DNA of 64,000 nt from an uncultured bacterium (GTDB taxonomy: Bacteria > Acidobacteriota > Aminicenantia > Aminicenantales > Saccharicenantaceae), in NCBI GenBank assembly GCA_937920515.1, contig CALEUG010000020.1, positions 62,001 to 126,000 on the forward strand, read 5' to 3'. The notes beneath the pieces were generated by a model. It was not told the origin of the DNA. It saw only the letters and a program-made list of their open reading frames with translations, and did not search any database. A program made the position numbers and the translations under genes. Positions 50,631-60,887 of the stretch are shown piece by piece (within the stretch, counting starts at the first letter, position 1; each line of letters opens with the position of its first letter).

Positions 50631-51718
50631 TGGGCCGACTGCAGATAAAAAAGGTCTGGGTGGACCGGGAGGTGGAATCGGCCGGGCTCACCCGGCGGTT
50701 GCTGGACAGGCTGGCCGGCCGCCCGGTTGAAATCGTGGACAACGTCGAGACCGTAAAGCGGGCTATCAGGCTTCAGTCCGACCCGGTAGGTGAGAGCAAG
50801 AAGAATCTATTCATCACCACCCAGAAGTCTTTCCTCCGTCCCTGCCCCTGCACTCCTGGCTGCCTCGGGTGTGGCTACTGGACCATAGACCTGGACCTCA
50901 ACTGCCCCTTTGATTGCAGCTATTGTATACTGCAGGATTACCTTGACTGCCAGCCACTGACGGTGGCCGTCAACCGCGAGCAGCTGGGGTTGGAGCTGGA
51001 AGCATTTTTCAAGGAAAGGATGGCCGGAATAATCAGGATTGGAACCGGGGAACTGGCCGATTCCCTGGCCCTGGATGAACTGACCGAAAATTCGTCCTTC
51101 CTGATTGAAACTTTCAGAGGTCAGGATAGATTCTGGTTAGAACTTAAGAGCAAGGCGGGTTTGTCACCAGCTCTGTTGCAAATGGTCCCGGCCAACAACG
51201 TGGTTCTGTCCTGGTCGCTCAACCCGGCGGCGGTCATTAAATCCGAGGAAAAAGGCACAGCCGGGCTGGAAGAGCGGTTAATGGCCGCAACTGAAGCTGT
51301 CGGCCATGGCTACCGGGTCGGCTTCCATTTTGACCCCATCCTTCATTACCCCGGCTGGCACCAGGATTATGAACGGGTGGTTGAGTCGATTTTCAGGAGC
51401 ATCCCGGTGGAAACCATCAGCTGGATAAGCCTGGGCAGCCTGCGCTTCCCGCCGGGTCTTTTGCCACTGGCCAGGCGACGTTTCCCGGGAAGCCGGATTT
51501 TTGAACATGAACTCACCAGGTCTTCGGACGGTAAATACCGGTACCCCCGGCCGCTGAGGCAATGGTTGTACAAGCAGCTGGCCGGGATGTTTATTGAATT
51601 CGGGGCGGAAGACAGGCTTTACCTTTGCATGGAATCAGTTGAGGTCTGGCGAGAATTTAAGGAGAAAATAAAAAGGGGAAGGCGAAAACTCACCTTCCCC
51701 TTTCCCTGGCAATGCTAA
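50630..51718 (+). CDS. Spore-photoproduct-lyase-like radical SAM protein
   Basis: About 362 residues. The radical SAM motif is C-P-F-D-C-S-Y-C (about 86-93). An extra cysteine group upstream ('CPCTPGCLGCGYW') and 'LQDYLDC' are typical of the SPL family. SPL repairs the spore photoproduct (a thymine dimer) in DNA, but this organism's neighbours give no sign of sporulation, so the substrate may differ. The start ATG at 50630 shares a base with the stop of the ParB-fold gene and follows GAAGGGGAAT. The last codons form the convergent terminator of exbD. Confidence 0.85.
   Translation: MGRLQIKKVWVDREVESAGLTRRLLDRLAGRPVEIVDNVETVKRAIRLQSDPVGESKKNLFITTQKSFLRPCPCTPGCLGCGYWTIDLDLNCPFDCSYCILQDYLDCQPLTVAVNREQLGLELEAFFKERMAGIIRIGTGELADSLALDELTENSSFLIETFRGQDRFWLELKSKAGLSPALLQMVPANNVVLSWSLNPAAVIKSEEKGTAGLEERLMAATEAVGHGYRVGFHFDPILHYPGWHQDYERVVESIFRSIPVETISWISLGSLRFPPGLLPLARRRFPGSRIFEHELTRSSDGKYRYPRPLRQWLYKQLAGMFIEFGAEDRLYLCMESVEVWREFKEKIKRGRRKLTFPFPWQC
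51664..51703 (-). terminator. Rho-independent terminator of tonB-exbB-exbD, inside the SPL gene end
   Basis: An 11-bp perfect stem AAAGGGGAAGG / CCTTCCCCTTT (51672-51682 and 51693-51703) with a ten-base loop. On the minus strand it is followed by TTTTTATTTT. On the plus strand no T run follows. It lies entirely within the last codons of the convergent radical SAM gene. Confidence 0.85.
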
Positions 51719-51733
51719 GGAAGTTACGGGGTC

Positions 51734-52159
51734 TTATTCACCCTCAGTCGCTTTCCTCTCTGTGATTATTCCGACGAGTTCAATCCCGGCTTCGCGGATC
51801 ATGTCGATGACATCGACCATCTTGCCGAATTCCAGATTGGCATCAGCTCTGATGTACAATTTCTTTTCGGCTGCCTGGAGGAAGGCCTCTTCCAGGGCCA
51901 TGGTTAATCCTTCCAGGGTCACTCTCTGTTCTTTAAGGAAAAGCGTCCCGTCGGCTTTTATCGACAGGAGCACATCAGGATTATCCGGCATCTGAGTGGT
52001 ATTCAGAGCAGAAGGCAGCTGGACATCAACTCCCTTCTGAACCAGCGGGGTAACCACCATGAAGATGATCAGGAGGACCAGGAGAACGTCACAAAGAGGA
52101 ACAACATTGGGTTCTGATTTGACCGTCTCTTTACCATTCATGGAAACTGTAAAACCCAT
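51734..52159 (-). CDS. exbD: ExbD/TolR biopolymer transport protein
   Basis: A 141-residue protein with a single N-terminal helix (about 20-42) preceded by 'PNVVPLCDVLLVLLIIFMV', which includes the proton-carrying Asp of ExbD. The periplasmic domain follows ('LYIRADANLEFGKMVDVID'). ExbD forms the proton channel with ExbB to power TonB. It lies 37 bases after exbB and is the last gene of tonB-exbB-exbD. Confidence 0.93.
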   Translation of the reverse strand: MGFTVSMNGKETVKSEPNVVPLCDVLLVLLIIFMVVTPLVQKGVDVQLPSALNTTQMPDNPDVLLSIKADGTLFLKEQRVTLEGLTMALEEAFLQAAEKKLYIRADANLEFGKMVDVIDMIREAGIELVGIITERKATEGE

Positions 52160-52196
52160 TGTTTTCCTCTCTTAATAAATTTCCAGCATCCGCGGA

Positions 52197-52871
52197 TTAC
52201 CTGCCGGAGGTGCGGATGAAGTAGTCCACAATCTGAGAGGTGGTATTTTCCATCTCGGTGTTGTAGACCTCGATCTTGGTGTTCAGAGAGTTGAAGGTCC
52301 AGAGAGCAATAATGGCCACGCCAATACCGAAAGCTGTTGTAATCAGAGCTTCGGCGATACCGGCCGCCACCGCTCCGATTCCACCGGAACCAGTCATGGC
52401 CATTCCGCGGAAAGCGTTGATGATTCCGAAAATGGTTCCGAACAGTCCGATGAAGGGAGAGGAGGTAGCGATGGTTGCCATGGTGCTCAACCCCCTTTTA
52501 AGTTCCTGAGTAAAAAGGGAACGAGCCCGTTCGCAACCTCTCTGAGCAGATTCAATCTGTTCTTCCAGGCTCAAGTTGGACTCTCTGGCGTCCATGAATT
52601 CTTCGATACCGGCAGCGGTAACTCTGGCCAGATGGCTGGCTTTATTTTCCTTCTTGGAAGCCAGAGCCATAGCCTCTTTGAGCTGTCCGTTCTTCATCAA
52701 TTCAGCCAGCTTTGGGGCCACTGCCAGAGATTTTTTCCGGGCCCTGGCGAAGACCAGCTGACGTTCGATGAACAGATAGATGGTGATAACCGACAGGAGA
52801 ATCAGGATGATGGCAACTGTTTTTGCCACGACTCCCATGGCCTGCCACATTTCAATCAAACCGAATTGCAT
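52197..52871 (-). CDS. exbB: ExbB/TolQ/MotA-family proton channel protein
   Basis: A 224-residue protein with three membrane helices (about 10-32, 130-155 and 170-195). 'SPFIGLFGTIFGIINAF' and 'ITTAFGIGVAIIAL' are the MotA/TolQ/ExbB channel signatures with the conserved Thr. A large cytoplasmic loop lies between helices 1 and 2. It works with ExbD to feed proton-motive force to TonB. AAAGGAGG lies nine bases before the ATG. Confidence 0.93.
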   Translation of the reverse strand: MQFGLIEMWQAMGVVAKTVAIILILLSVITIYLFIERQLVFARARKKSLAVAPKLAELMKNGQLKEAMALASKKENKASHLARVTAAGIEEFMDARESNLSLEEQIESAQRGCERARSLFTQELKRGLSTMATIATSSPFIGLFGTIFGIINAFRGMAMTGSGGIGAVAAGIAEALITTAFGIGVAIIALWTFNSLNTKIEVYNTEMENTTSQIVDYFIRTSGR

Positions 52872-52926
52872 GACTAAAACCTCCTTTTAAATATCGAAAG
52901 CCATTGTTAGCTTTTCTTACTTTAAC

Positions 52927-53697
52927 TTACTTTAACTTAAAGGTCACCGTAACGGTGAAGATAACCCCGCGGGGACGGCCGTTGATGATCATCGGCTCAT
53001 ACACCCACTGTTTAACCGCATCGATAGCGGCCTGGTCGAGAAGGGGAACCGACCGCAGAACCTTGACCGACTGGACCCGGCCGTAAATGTCGGTGATGGC
53101 TTCCAGGATGACAATACCCTCAACCCGGGCCTGGCGGGCGATTTCAGGATAAATCGGGTCAACTTTATGGATGAGCTTGGGGGGCTTGATCTCGCCAATG
53201 GCTCTGACCGGTTCTTCAACTTCCCCCACAACACCACCCAGGACTCCGCCCACAACGCCACCCAGCACTCCGCCGATGACTCCGCCTTCGACTCCACCTT
53301 CAACACCGCCTTCAATACCGATGTCCAATACCGCTTCCTGGGCGATCTGGTCTGGAATGTCAACCGGGGCTACCAGGCGGCCCGGTTCTACTGAAGTTGT
53401 GGCCTGCACTGCCTTGATGGTTCTGGTAGAGGTGGCTTTTCTCTTGGCTGGCGGTGGAGGTGGCGGTGGTGGAGGAGGCGGCGGCGCCAGGAAGGCGCTG
53501 TAAACTTCAACCTTGGGTAGCTGGTCAGTGGAGAGCAGAGGAATAACGATTACCGAAATAACAAAGACAGCGTGGAGGAGGATAGCGATCGGGAGGGCAA
53601 AGGCTTTACTCTTAATCCCCGACTCGGCCTTAAAAAAGGAATCTTTGAAGAGGCTTGGTATCTCTTCTCCCTGTTTAGGCCTTTTTGTTTCTGGCAT
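52927..53697 (-). CDS. tonB: Energy transducer TonB with proline run and Gly-Val repeats
   Basis: About 256 residues. One membrane helix (about 35-57), then an unbroken run of about ten prolines, then a Gly-Gly-Val repeat of about 35 residues (GGVEGGVEGG, then GGVLGGVVGG), and the TonB C-terminal domain ('HKVDPIYPEIARQARVEG'). It spans the periplasm to energise outer-membrane receptors. The start is the ATG at 53697, with GAGG six bases upstream. It has its own promoter and leads exbB and exbD. The Gly repeat replaces the usual Pro-Lys/Glu-Pro rod. Confidence 0.93.
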   Translation of the reverse strand: MPETKRPKQGEEIPSLFKDSFFKAESGIKSKAFALPIAILLHAVFVISVIVIPLLSTDQLPKVEVYSAFLAPPPPPPPPPPPPAKRKATSTRTIKAVQATTSVEPGRLVAPVDIPDQIAQEAVLDIGIEGGVEGGVEGGVIGGVLGGVVGGVLGGVVGEVEEPVRAIGEIKPPKLIHKVDPIYPEIARQARVEGIVILEAITDIYGRVQSVKVLRSVPLLDQAAIDAVKQWVYEPMIINGRPRGVIFTVTVTFKLK

Positions 53698-53731
53698 GTT
53701 AAACCTCACGCTATGGAATAGGTTAGATTAA

Positions 53732-53760
53732 AGTATAAATTAAATTACTCATTTTTACAA
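53732..53760 (-). promoter_or_regulatory. Promoter of tonB-exbB-exbD
   Basis: On the minus strand: TTGTAA (53755-53760), a 17-base spacer and TATACT (53732-53737, five of six), in the gap after secF. Confidence 0.6.
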
Positions 53761-53771
53761 GTAAAATTTAA

Positions 53772-54935
53772 TTATTTATGCAATTTTTTCTTCTTGAAAT
53801 GCTGGTTCCAGAACAGGACCACGGGGCAGGAGAGAAAGATGGTGGAATATACGCCCTCAATGGTTCCGATCAGCATGATGAAGGCAAAATCGTTGATGAC
53901 CTGTCCTCCGAAAATATAGAGCGAAAGAACCGTCAGGAAAAGAGTCCCGGAGGTGATCAGTGTTCGCGAGAGGTTCAGGTTGAGGGAGAGGTTCATGATG
54001 TTTTCCAGGTTCTCTTTTCTCATAGTTTTCCGGAGTTCCCGGATGCGGTCGAAGATAACAATGGTGTCGTTGATAGAAAAACCGACGATGGTCAGAAGTC
54101 CGGCTATTATAGGCAGGTTAATTTCCCGCGGGGTAAAGGAGTAGATGCTCAACGTGATCAGGACATCCTGGGTAAGGGTAAAGATGGCGGCCGCCCCGTA
54201 TTCAACGCCCTTAAATCTGAAGGCGATATAGACCAGCATGCCTATGAGCGACCAGATGATGGCCTGAGTGGCTTTCTTTCTCAGGTCTTTGCCGACCTGG
54301 GGTCCGACCGTTTCCCGGCTCAGCACCGTCATCCTGCCGAGGAAAGTTCTACTCTGGAGATAGCTGGTTACCTGGCCGGGCAGGTTGAGGGGCTCTCGGC
54401 TCAACTCATCCCAGCTGGCGATTATTCCGTTTTCGGTCCTGTAATCTATTATCTTATCGGCCAGGTTCTCTGCTTCATCCGGAGCCACGCTCCTCAACAG
54501 GCTGGCCAGGCTACTCCGGTCGATGCTGTTCAGGTCTGACAATCCCTGGGCCAGTTTCTGCCTGTCCTCTTCTCCCTGCAGGGCCTGGATGACCCGGTCG
54601 GCCAGGATCTGGTGGCTTTCGATTTCCTGGTCCTGGGTGGTTGTCTTCTTTTCCATCGTCCGGATCTGGAATTCCCGGCTTTCTTTCCCTGCTTCCTGGA
54701 TGATGCTATCACCCAGTCCGACTTCGGACAATAACTTTCTGACCTCGGACACGTAAACAGGTTCTCTGAATTTAACCCTGATCAGGGTGCCTTCTCCAAA
54801 GTCAACGCCCAGCTTGAGTCCCTTGCCGGCCAGGATGTTGACCAGGCCGGCCACAATGATGATCAGGGTTACGGCCAGGGCAATCCATTTGTATTTTAAG
54901 AACTGGATGTTGGGTGTTTTTTTGAAGATTTGCAT
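53772..54935 (-). CDS. secF: Protein translocase subunit SecF with an extra periplasmic insertion
   Basis: A 387-residue protein, longer than the usual 300-330. Six membrane helices and the SecD/SecF core ('GVDFGEGTLIRV', 'FRFKGVEYGAAAIF', 'TIVGFSINDTIVIFDRIRE') are present. Between about 115 and 190, in the first periplasmic domain, there is an insertion. It has 'LSDLNSIDRSSLASLL' and 'LADKIIDYRTENGIIASWDEL', a spacing that resembles a helix-hairpin-helix of the ComEA or GspK kind. SecDF uses proton-motive force to help pull exported proteins across. It starts two bases after secD. Confidence 0.94.
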   Translation of the reverse strand: MQIFKKTPNIQFLKYKWIALAVTLIIIVAGLVNILAGKGLKLGVDFGEGTLIRVKFREPVYVSEVRKLLSEVGLGDSIIQEAGKESREFQIRTMEKKTTTQDQEIESHQILADRVIQALQGEEDRQKLAQGLSDLNSIDRSSLASLLRSVAPDEAENLADKIIDYRTENGIIASWDELSREPLNLPGQVTSYLQSRTFLGRMTVLSRETVGPQVGKDLRKKATQAIIWSLIGMLVYIAFRFKGVEYGAAAIFTLTQDVLITLSIYSFTPREINLPIIAGLLTIVGFSINDTIVIFDRIRELRKTMRKENLENIMNLSLNLNLSRTLITSGTLFLTVLSLYIFGGQVINDFAFIMLIGTIEGVYSTIFLSCPVVLFWNQHFKKKKLHK

Positions 54936-54936
54936 T

Positions 54937-56472
54937 TTAAATACTCAACCTCTTGGCGTTAGTTGGCACAAAGGAATCAAAGATGAACCTGGAAACGAAG
55001 ACAGCGGTGAACAGGTTGGCCACCAGGCTGCAGATCAGCGTTACCGCATAGCCTTTGATGGGGCCCGTCCCGAACTGGAAAAGAAAGACAGCCGAGATGA
55101 TGGTGGTCAGGTTGGAGTCGAAGATGGCCGAAAAGGCCCGGGAAAAGCCATTGGCGATGGAGCTGGAAATATTCTTCCCGACCGCTATCTCCTCCTTAAT
55201 TCTTTCAAAGATCAGAACGTTGGCGTCCACGGCCATGCCGATACCGAGAATGATGCCGGCAATACCGGGCAGGGTCAGAGTCGCTTTGAAATAGCCCATG
55301 GCGCCGAAGATGATGATTTCATTCAGGATCAGGGCGATGATGGCGTTCAGGCCGGAAAGGCGGTAGTAGAAAATCATGAAGACCATGACGGCAAAGATGG
55401 CTATCAGCCCGGCCATCAAGCCCTGCCGGATAGAGTCCGATCCCAGGGAAGGCCCGATAGTTCTTTCTTCCAGGTACTTGATGCCTGCTGGCAGAGCCCC
55501 GGCTTTCAGGATGACCACCAGATCATCGGCTTCTTCGGGGGTAAATCTTCCCTGAATGATCCCGGAATCTGAAATCCTGGCTTCTATGACCGGGGCCGAT
55601 TGCAGCCGCCCGTCCAGAATTATGGCCAGCTGTTTGCCTATGTTGGCTCCGGTAACCTGTTCAAACCTCTTGGCCCCGTCCGGGTTAAGGGTGAAATGAA
55701 CGGCCGGGTTATTCCATTCGTCCACTCCCCGCCTGACTGTTCTGAGGTCCTTGCCGGTCACCGTGGCCACCTTGCTGACCAGGTAATAGCCCTGGACCCC
55801 GCGCTTGGGGTCGGACCTGACCACCTCGGCGTCATCAGGCACCTGGCCGCCGAAATCGCGGAGCAGGGTTTCCTCATCCGGGGCCGGGCCGGCTTTGACC
55901 AGCTTAAATTCCAGGACGGCGGTCACCTTTATCAGGTTTTTGACCCGGTCGGGGTCTTCGACGCCCGGGAGTTCCACCACTATCCTGTCCGAACCCTGCC
56001 TCTGGATGACGGGCTCGGCCACGCCGAACTGGTCGATTCTGTTCCGGATGGTCTCCAGGGTCTGGGTAACGGCCAGGTCTCTGAGATACTGAGCGGCCAC
56101 CGTCTTCAGAGTAAAAATCAGCCGGTCGCCGCTGAAGTAATAATCCCAGTCCCGGGTGTACTGGTCTACAAGGTCTCTGACCTTACCTTCCTGCTCGACC
56201 GGTATTCCCCTGAAATAAAACCTTCCGGGCCTTTCTTTATTGGCTTCCAGGTAGGTAATGTTGTTTTTCTTGAAAACCTCCTCAAACCGGGACAGCTGCT
56301 GGTCGGTTTCGACATTGATCGCATCTTCGGTTAAGACCTGGAGCACCAGGTGGGTTCCGCCCTTGAGGTCCAGACCCAGCTTGATCTTATCTTTTGGGGG
56401 ATAGACCAGGAAGAGACACAGCCCGATGACCGCGACGATGATAGCCAGTTTCCATTGAAGATTCTTTTTCAT
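54937..56472 (-). CDS. secD: Protein translocase subunit SecD
   Basis: A 511-residue protein with an N-terminal helix (about 8-26), 'GLDLKGGTHLVLQV' and a periplasmic P1 domain. Five further helices at about 340-510 follow. 'GIGMAVDANVLIFERIKEE' is the SecD signature carrying the key Asp-Arg region. It pairs with SecF downstream and YajC upstream, the standard arrangement. The ATG follows a short gap after yajC. Confidence 0.96.
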   Translation of the reverse strand: MKKNLQWKLAIIVAVIGLCLFLVYPPKDKIKLGLDLKGGTHLVLQVLTEDAINVETDQQLSRFEEVFKKNNITYLEANKERPGRFYFRGIPVEQEGKVRDLVDQYTRDWDYYFSGDRLIFTLKTVAAQYLRDLAVTQTLETIRNRIDQFGVAEPVIQRQGSDRIVVELPGVEDPDRVKNLIKVTAVLEFKLVKAGPAPDEETLLRDFGGQVPDDAEVVRSDPKRGVQGYYLVSKVATVTGKDLRTVRRGVDEWNNPAVHFTLNPDGAKRFEQVTGANIGKQLAIILDGRLQSAPVIEARISDSGIIQGRFTPEEADDLVVILKAGALPAGIKYLEERTIGPSLGSDSIRQGLMAGLIAIFAVMVFMIFYYRLSGLNAIIALILNEIIIFGAMGYFKATLTLPGIAGIILGIGMAVDANVLIFERIKEEIAVGKNISSSIANGFSRAFSAIFDSNLTTIISAVFLFQFGTGPIKGYAVTLICSLVANLFTAVFVSRFIFDSFVPTNAKRLSI

Positions 56473-56509
56473 CTTGACCTATCTCTCTGCTGAATTTGTT
56501 ACGGATAAA

Positions 56510-56857
56510 TCAGGTTGATTCCTTGCTCTCCGCTTTTTCCTTTTCGGTCAGAATGATGGCCACCGCGCTCTTCAGGATGTCAACCTTAACGTTGGCCGCG
56601 ATCTTGAGTTCGATCCGGTCGGGATGGACATCCATCACCGTGCCGAAAATGCCGCCGCTGGTGATGATGCGATCGCCCGGCTTCAGGTTGGCCACCATCT
56701 GCTGGTGCTGTTTCTGTTTTTTTCTCTGGGGCATGATGATCAGGAGGTAGAAAATGACAAAGACCAGAATAAAGGGCATAAGCCCCACCAGCATGTTGCC
56801 CTGACCGGCGGGAGCAGATTGCTGCCCGGAAACGCTGAGTAAGGTTAAAAGACTCAT
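56510..56857 (-). CDS. yajC: Preprotein translocase subunit YajC
   Basis: A 115-residue protein with one membrane helix (about 25-43). 'IMPQRKKQKQHQQMVANLKPGDRIITSGG' region (split here: 'QRKKQKQHQQM', 'LKPGDRIITSGGI') is the family core. YajC associates with SecDF. It lies between tgt and secD, the classic order tgt-yajC-secD-secF. Confidence 0.94.
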   Translation of the reverse strand: MSLLTLLSVSGQQSAPAGQGNMLVGLMPFILVFVIFYLLIIMPQRKKQKQHQQMVANLKPGDRIITSGGIFGTVMDVHPDRIELKIAANVKVDILKSAVAIILTEKEKAESKEST

Positions 56858-56866
56858 CTCTGTATC

Positions 56867-59058
<2,192 letters not shown>

Positions 59059-59064
59059 GTTTTA

Positions 59065-59093
59065 AGTAAAAACCTCTTCCTGCAGTCTGTCAA
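59065..59093 (-). promoter_or_regulatory. ychF operon promoter, leaderless
   Basis: On the minus strand: perfect TTGACA (59088-59093), a 17-base spacer and TTTACT (59065-59070). Six bases later comes the ATG of ychF, with no Shine-Dalgarno site. Confidence 0.6.
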
Positions 59094-59179
59094 GCTGATT
59101 CACGGCTGTTATTCCTTATATAAAGCTATTATATCAGTAGCTCCTTCACCGGAGTTCTGCCCGAAAAACCCGGCGCTGG

Positions 59180-59208
59180 TTGAACGACAGCCGGAAATGG
59201 AGTATATT
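59180..59208 (+). promoter_or_regulatory. lepB promoter
   Basis: TTGAAC (59180-59185), a 17-base spacer and TATATT (59203-59208), each five of six. The leader to the ATG is about 19 bases and contains AAGGAAG. Confidence 0.7.
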
Positions 59209-59233
59209 AACAAAAAAATCAAGGAAGACATCG

Positions 59234-59983
59234 ATGGTGATGCTTGGTAAAAAGTTCGACCGGGAAATAGAAGAAATCAAGGAGCAGGAAAAAAAGCCAA
59301 AACGCGAAAAGAGCCTGTTCCGTGAGTATTTCGAGCTCATAGCCGAGACGGCCGTTTTTGTGTTTTTTGTCATGACCTACGTGGTCCAGGCCTTCCAGAT
59401 TCCCACCGGCTCCATGGAACCCACCCTTCTGGTGGGAGATTTCCTCCTGGTCAACAAGTTCATCTATGCCCGGCCCCAGGGGGCAGTGGAGGCTTTCATC
59501 ATTCCGGCCAAGAAACTGGATCACCAGGACATCGTGGTCTTCAAGTGGCCGAGAGACCTGAGCAAAGACTTTGTTAAGCGGGTCATTGCTCTGGAAGGGG
59601 AAAAGGTCGAGATCAAGGACAAGGAAGTTTTTATCAACGACCGGCCGCTGGAGGAGAGGTACAAAGTCCATAATGATTCCCAGGTATTTCAGAAGGGAAA
59701 CTTTTACCAGTATGACGATGTCATCAGGGATAATTACGGCCCGGTGGTGGTTCCACCCGGCCATGTTTTTGTGATGGGCGACAACCGCGATAACAGCCTG
59801 GACAGCCGTTACTGGAGCTTTCTGCCGACTTCTTACATCAAGGGCCGCCCCTGGCTGATTTATTTCTCCTACGAAGCGGAAAAGGATGCTTATCAGAAAA
59901 ACGGGATTAAAGACATGATCAAGAAATTTTTCCGCTTTGTCTTCAAGACCCGGTGGAACCGAATGCTCAAGGTTATCTTTTGA
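59234..59983 (+). CDS. lepB: Signal peptidase I
   Basis: About 249 residues. A single N-terminal membrane helix (about 38-58) is followed by the catalytic Ser in 'IPTGSMEPTL' (about residue 60). The catalytic Lys is in 'FVKRVIALEGE' (about 115), and the family box E 'GDNRDNSLDSRYW' comes later. It cleaves signal peptides outside the inner membrane. The start is the ATG at 59234, six bases after AAGGAAG; an in-frame TTG 18 codons upstream is the -35 box. It is divergent from the ychF-sec operon. Confidence 0.95.
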   Translation: MVMLGKKFDREIEEIKEQEKKPKREKSLFREYFELIAETAVFVFFVMTYVVQAFQIPTGSMEPTLLVGDFLLVNKFIYARPQGAVEAFIIPAKKLDHQDIVVFKWPRDLSKDFVKRVIALEGEKVEIKDKEVFINDRPLEERYKVHNDSQVFQKGNFYQYDDVIRDNYGPVVVPPGHVFVMGDNRDNSLDSRYWSFLPTSYIKGRPWLIYFSYEAEKDAYQKNGIKDMIKKFFRFVFKTRWNRMLKVIF

Positions 59984-60007
59984 GCACCGGTCTCCGCTTG
60001 AAAAATA

Positions 60008-60036
60008 TTGACCCTTCCCGGCTTCTGCAATAAGAT
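60008..60036 (+). promoter_or_regulatory. Promoter of the SAM hydrolase gene
   Basis: TTGACC (60008-60013, five of six), a 17-base spacer and TAAGAT (60031-60036, four of six). The ATG at 60062 lies about 19 bases beyond the expected start of transcription. Confidence 0.5.
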
Positions 60037-60061
60037 TATTCCGACTGGAATCTTAAAGCGA

Positions 60062-60859
60062 ATGGGCAAGAGCTGTATCGCGCTGCTGACCGATTTTGGC
60101 AGGCGGGATTACTTTGTGGCTTCACTCAAGGGAGTCATATTGTCGATAAACCCGGAGTGCACCATCGTCGACATCAGCCATGAAGTTCCGGAATATGAAC
60201 TGAAAGCGGCCGCTTTTGTCCTCTGGGCCTGCTATCAATTCTTTCCCGGCGGAACGATTTTCCTGACCGTGGTTGACCCGGGAGTGGGCAGCGAGCGCCG
60301 AATTTTGCTGGCCAGGAGCAAGCGCTATTATTTTATCGCTCCGGATAATGGAATCCTGACGCCGGTCATGAAGCAGGAGAGCCTGGAAATCTTAGAACTG
60401 AAAAACCGGGAGCATTTCCTGACCGACCGGAGGTCGAGCTTTGAGGGCCGGGATAAAATGGCTCCGGTGGCCGCCTGGCTGAGCCTGGGTGTGTCTCCAG
60501 ATGAGCTGGGCCAGCCCGCCAGAAATCCCCTGACGCTGGAAGTGCCGGAACCGCAGCTTAGAAACCGGGAGATCCTGGGACAGATTCTCTACCGCGACCG
60601 GTTCGGGAATCTCATCACCAATCTCAGCCAGCAATTAATAGCTCAATTCCTGACCAGGCACCGCGGGGCTAACCTGCTCCTCCTGGCCGGGAAAAAGAAA
60701 ATATCCGAAATGGCCGCGGCCTATTCATCGTCCGGCTCGGACCGGCCGTTTTTTATCATCAACAGCCTGGGGCTGCTGGAAATTGCGGTCTACAGGAAAC
60801 CGGCGGCCGAGGTGCTGGGCCTGGAACCGGGTGACCCGGTCGTGCTGAAAGCAGATTAG
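60062..60859 (+). CDS. SAM hydroxide adenosyltransferase (DUF62 family)
   Basis: About 265 residues. The family relates to fluorinase and chlorinase, but most members hydrolyse S-adenosylmethionine to adenosine and methionine. 'ALLTDFGRRDYFVASLKG', 'TVVDPGVGSERR', 'IAPDNGIL' and 'YRDRFGNLITN' are all family signatures. The Asp of 'TDFG' and the 'DRFGN' segment bind SAM and water. The start is the ATG at 60062; an in-frame TTG 18 codons upstream lies in the promoter. Physiological role is not settled. Confidence 0.88.
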   Translation: MGKSCIALLTDFGRRDYFVASLKGVILSINPECTIVDISHEVPEYELKAAAFVLWACYQFFPGGTIFLTVVDPGVGSERRILLARSKRYYFIAPDNGILTPVMKQESLEILELKNREHFLTDRRSSFEGRDKMAPVAAWLSLGVSPDELGQPARNPLTLEVPEPQLRNREILGQILYRDRFGNLITNLSQQLIAQFLTRHRGANLLLLAGKKKISEMAAAYSSSGSDRPFFIINSLGLLEIAVYRKPAAEVLGLEPGDPVVLKAD

Positions 60860-60887
60860 AACTTCAGGGCGGAGTGTCACCAAACTC

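Noticed and set aside
53171-53503. Proline-rich plus-strand frame opposite tonB
   Set aside because: The repeats of the tonB Gly-Val region read in antisense; not a gene.
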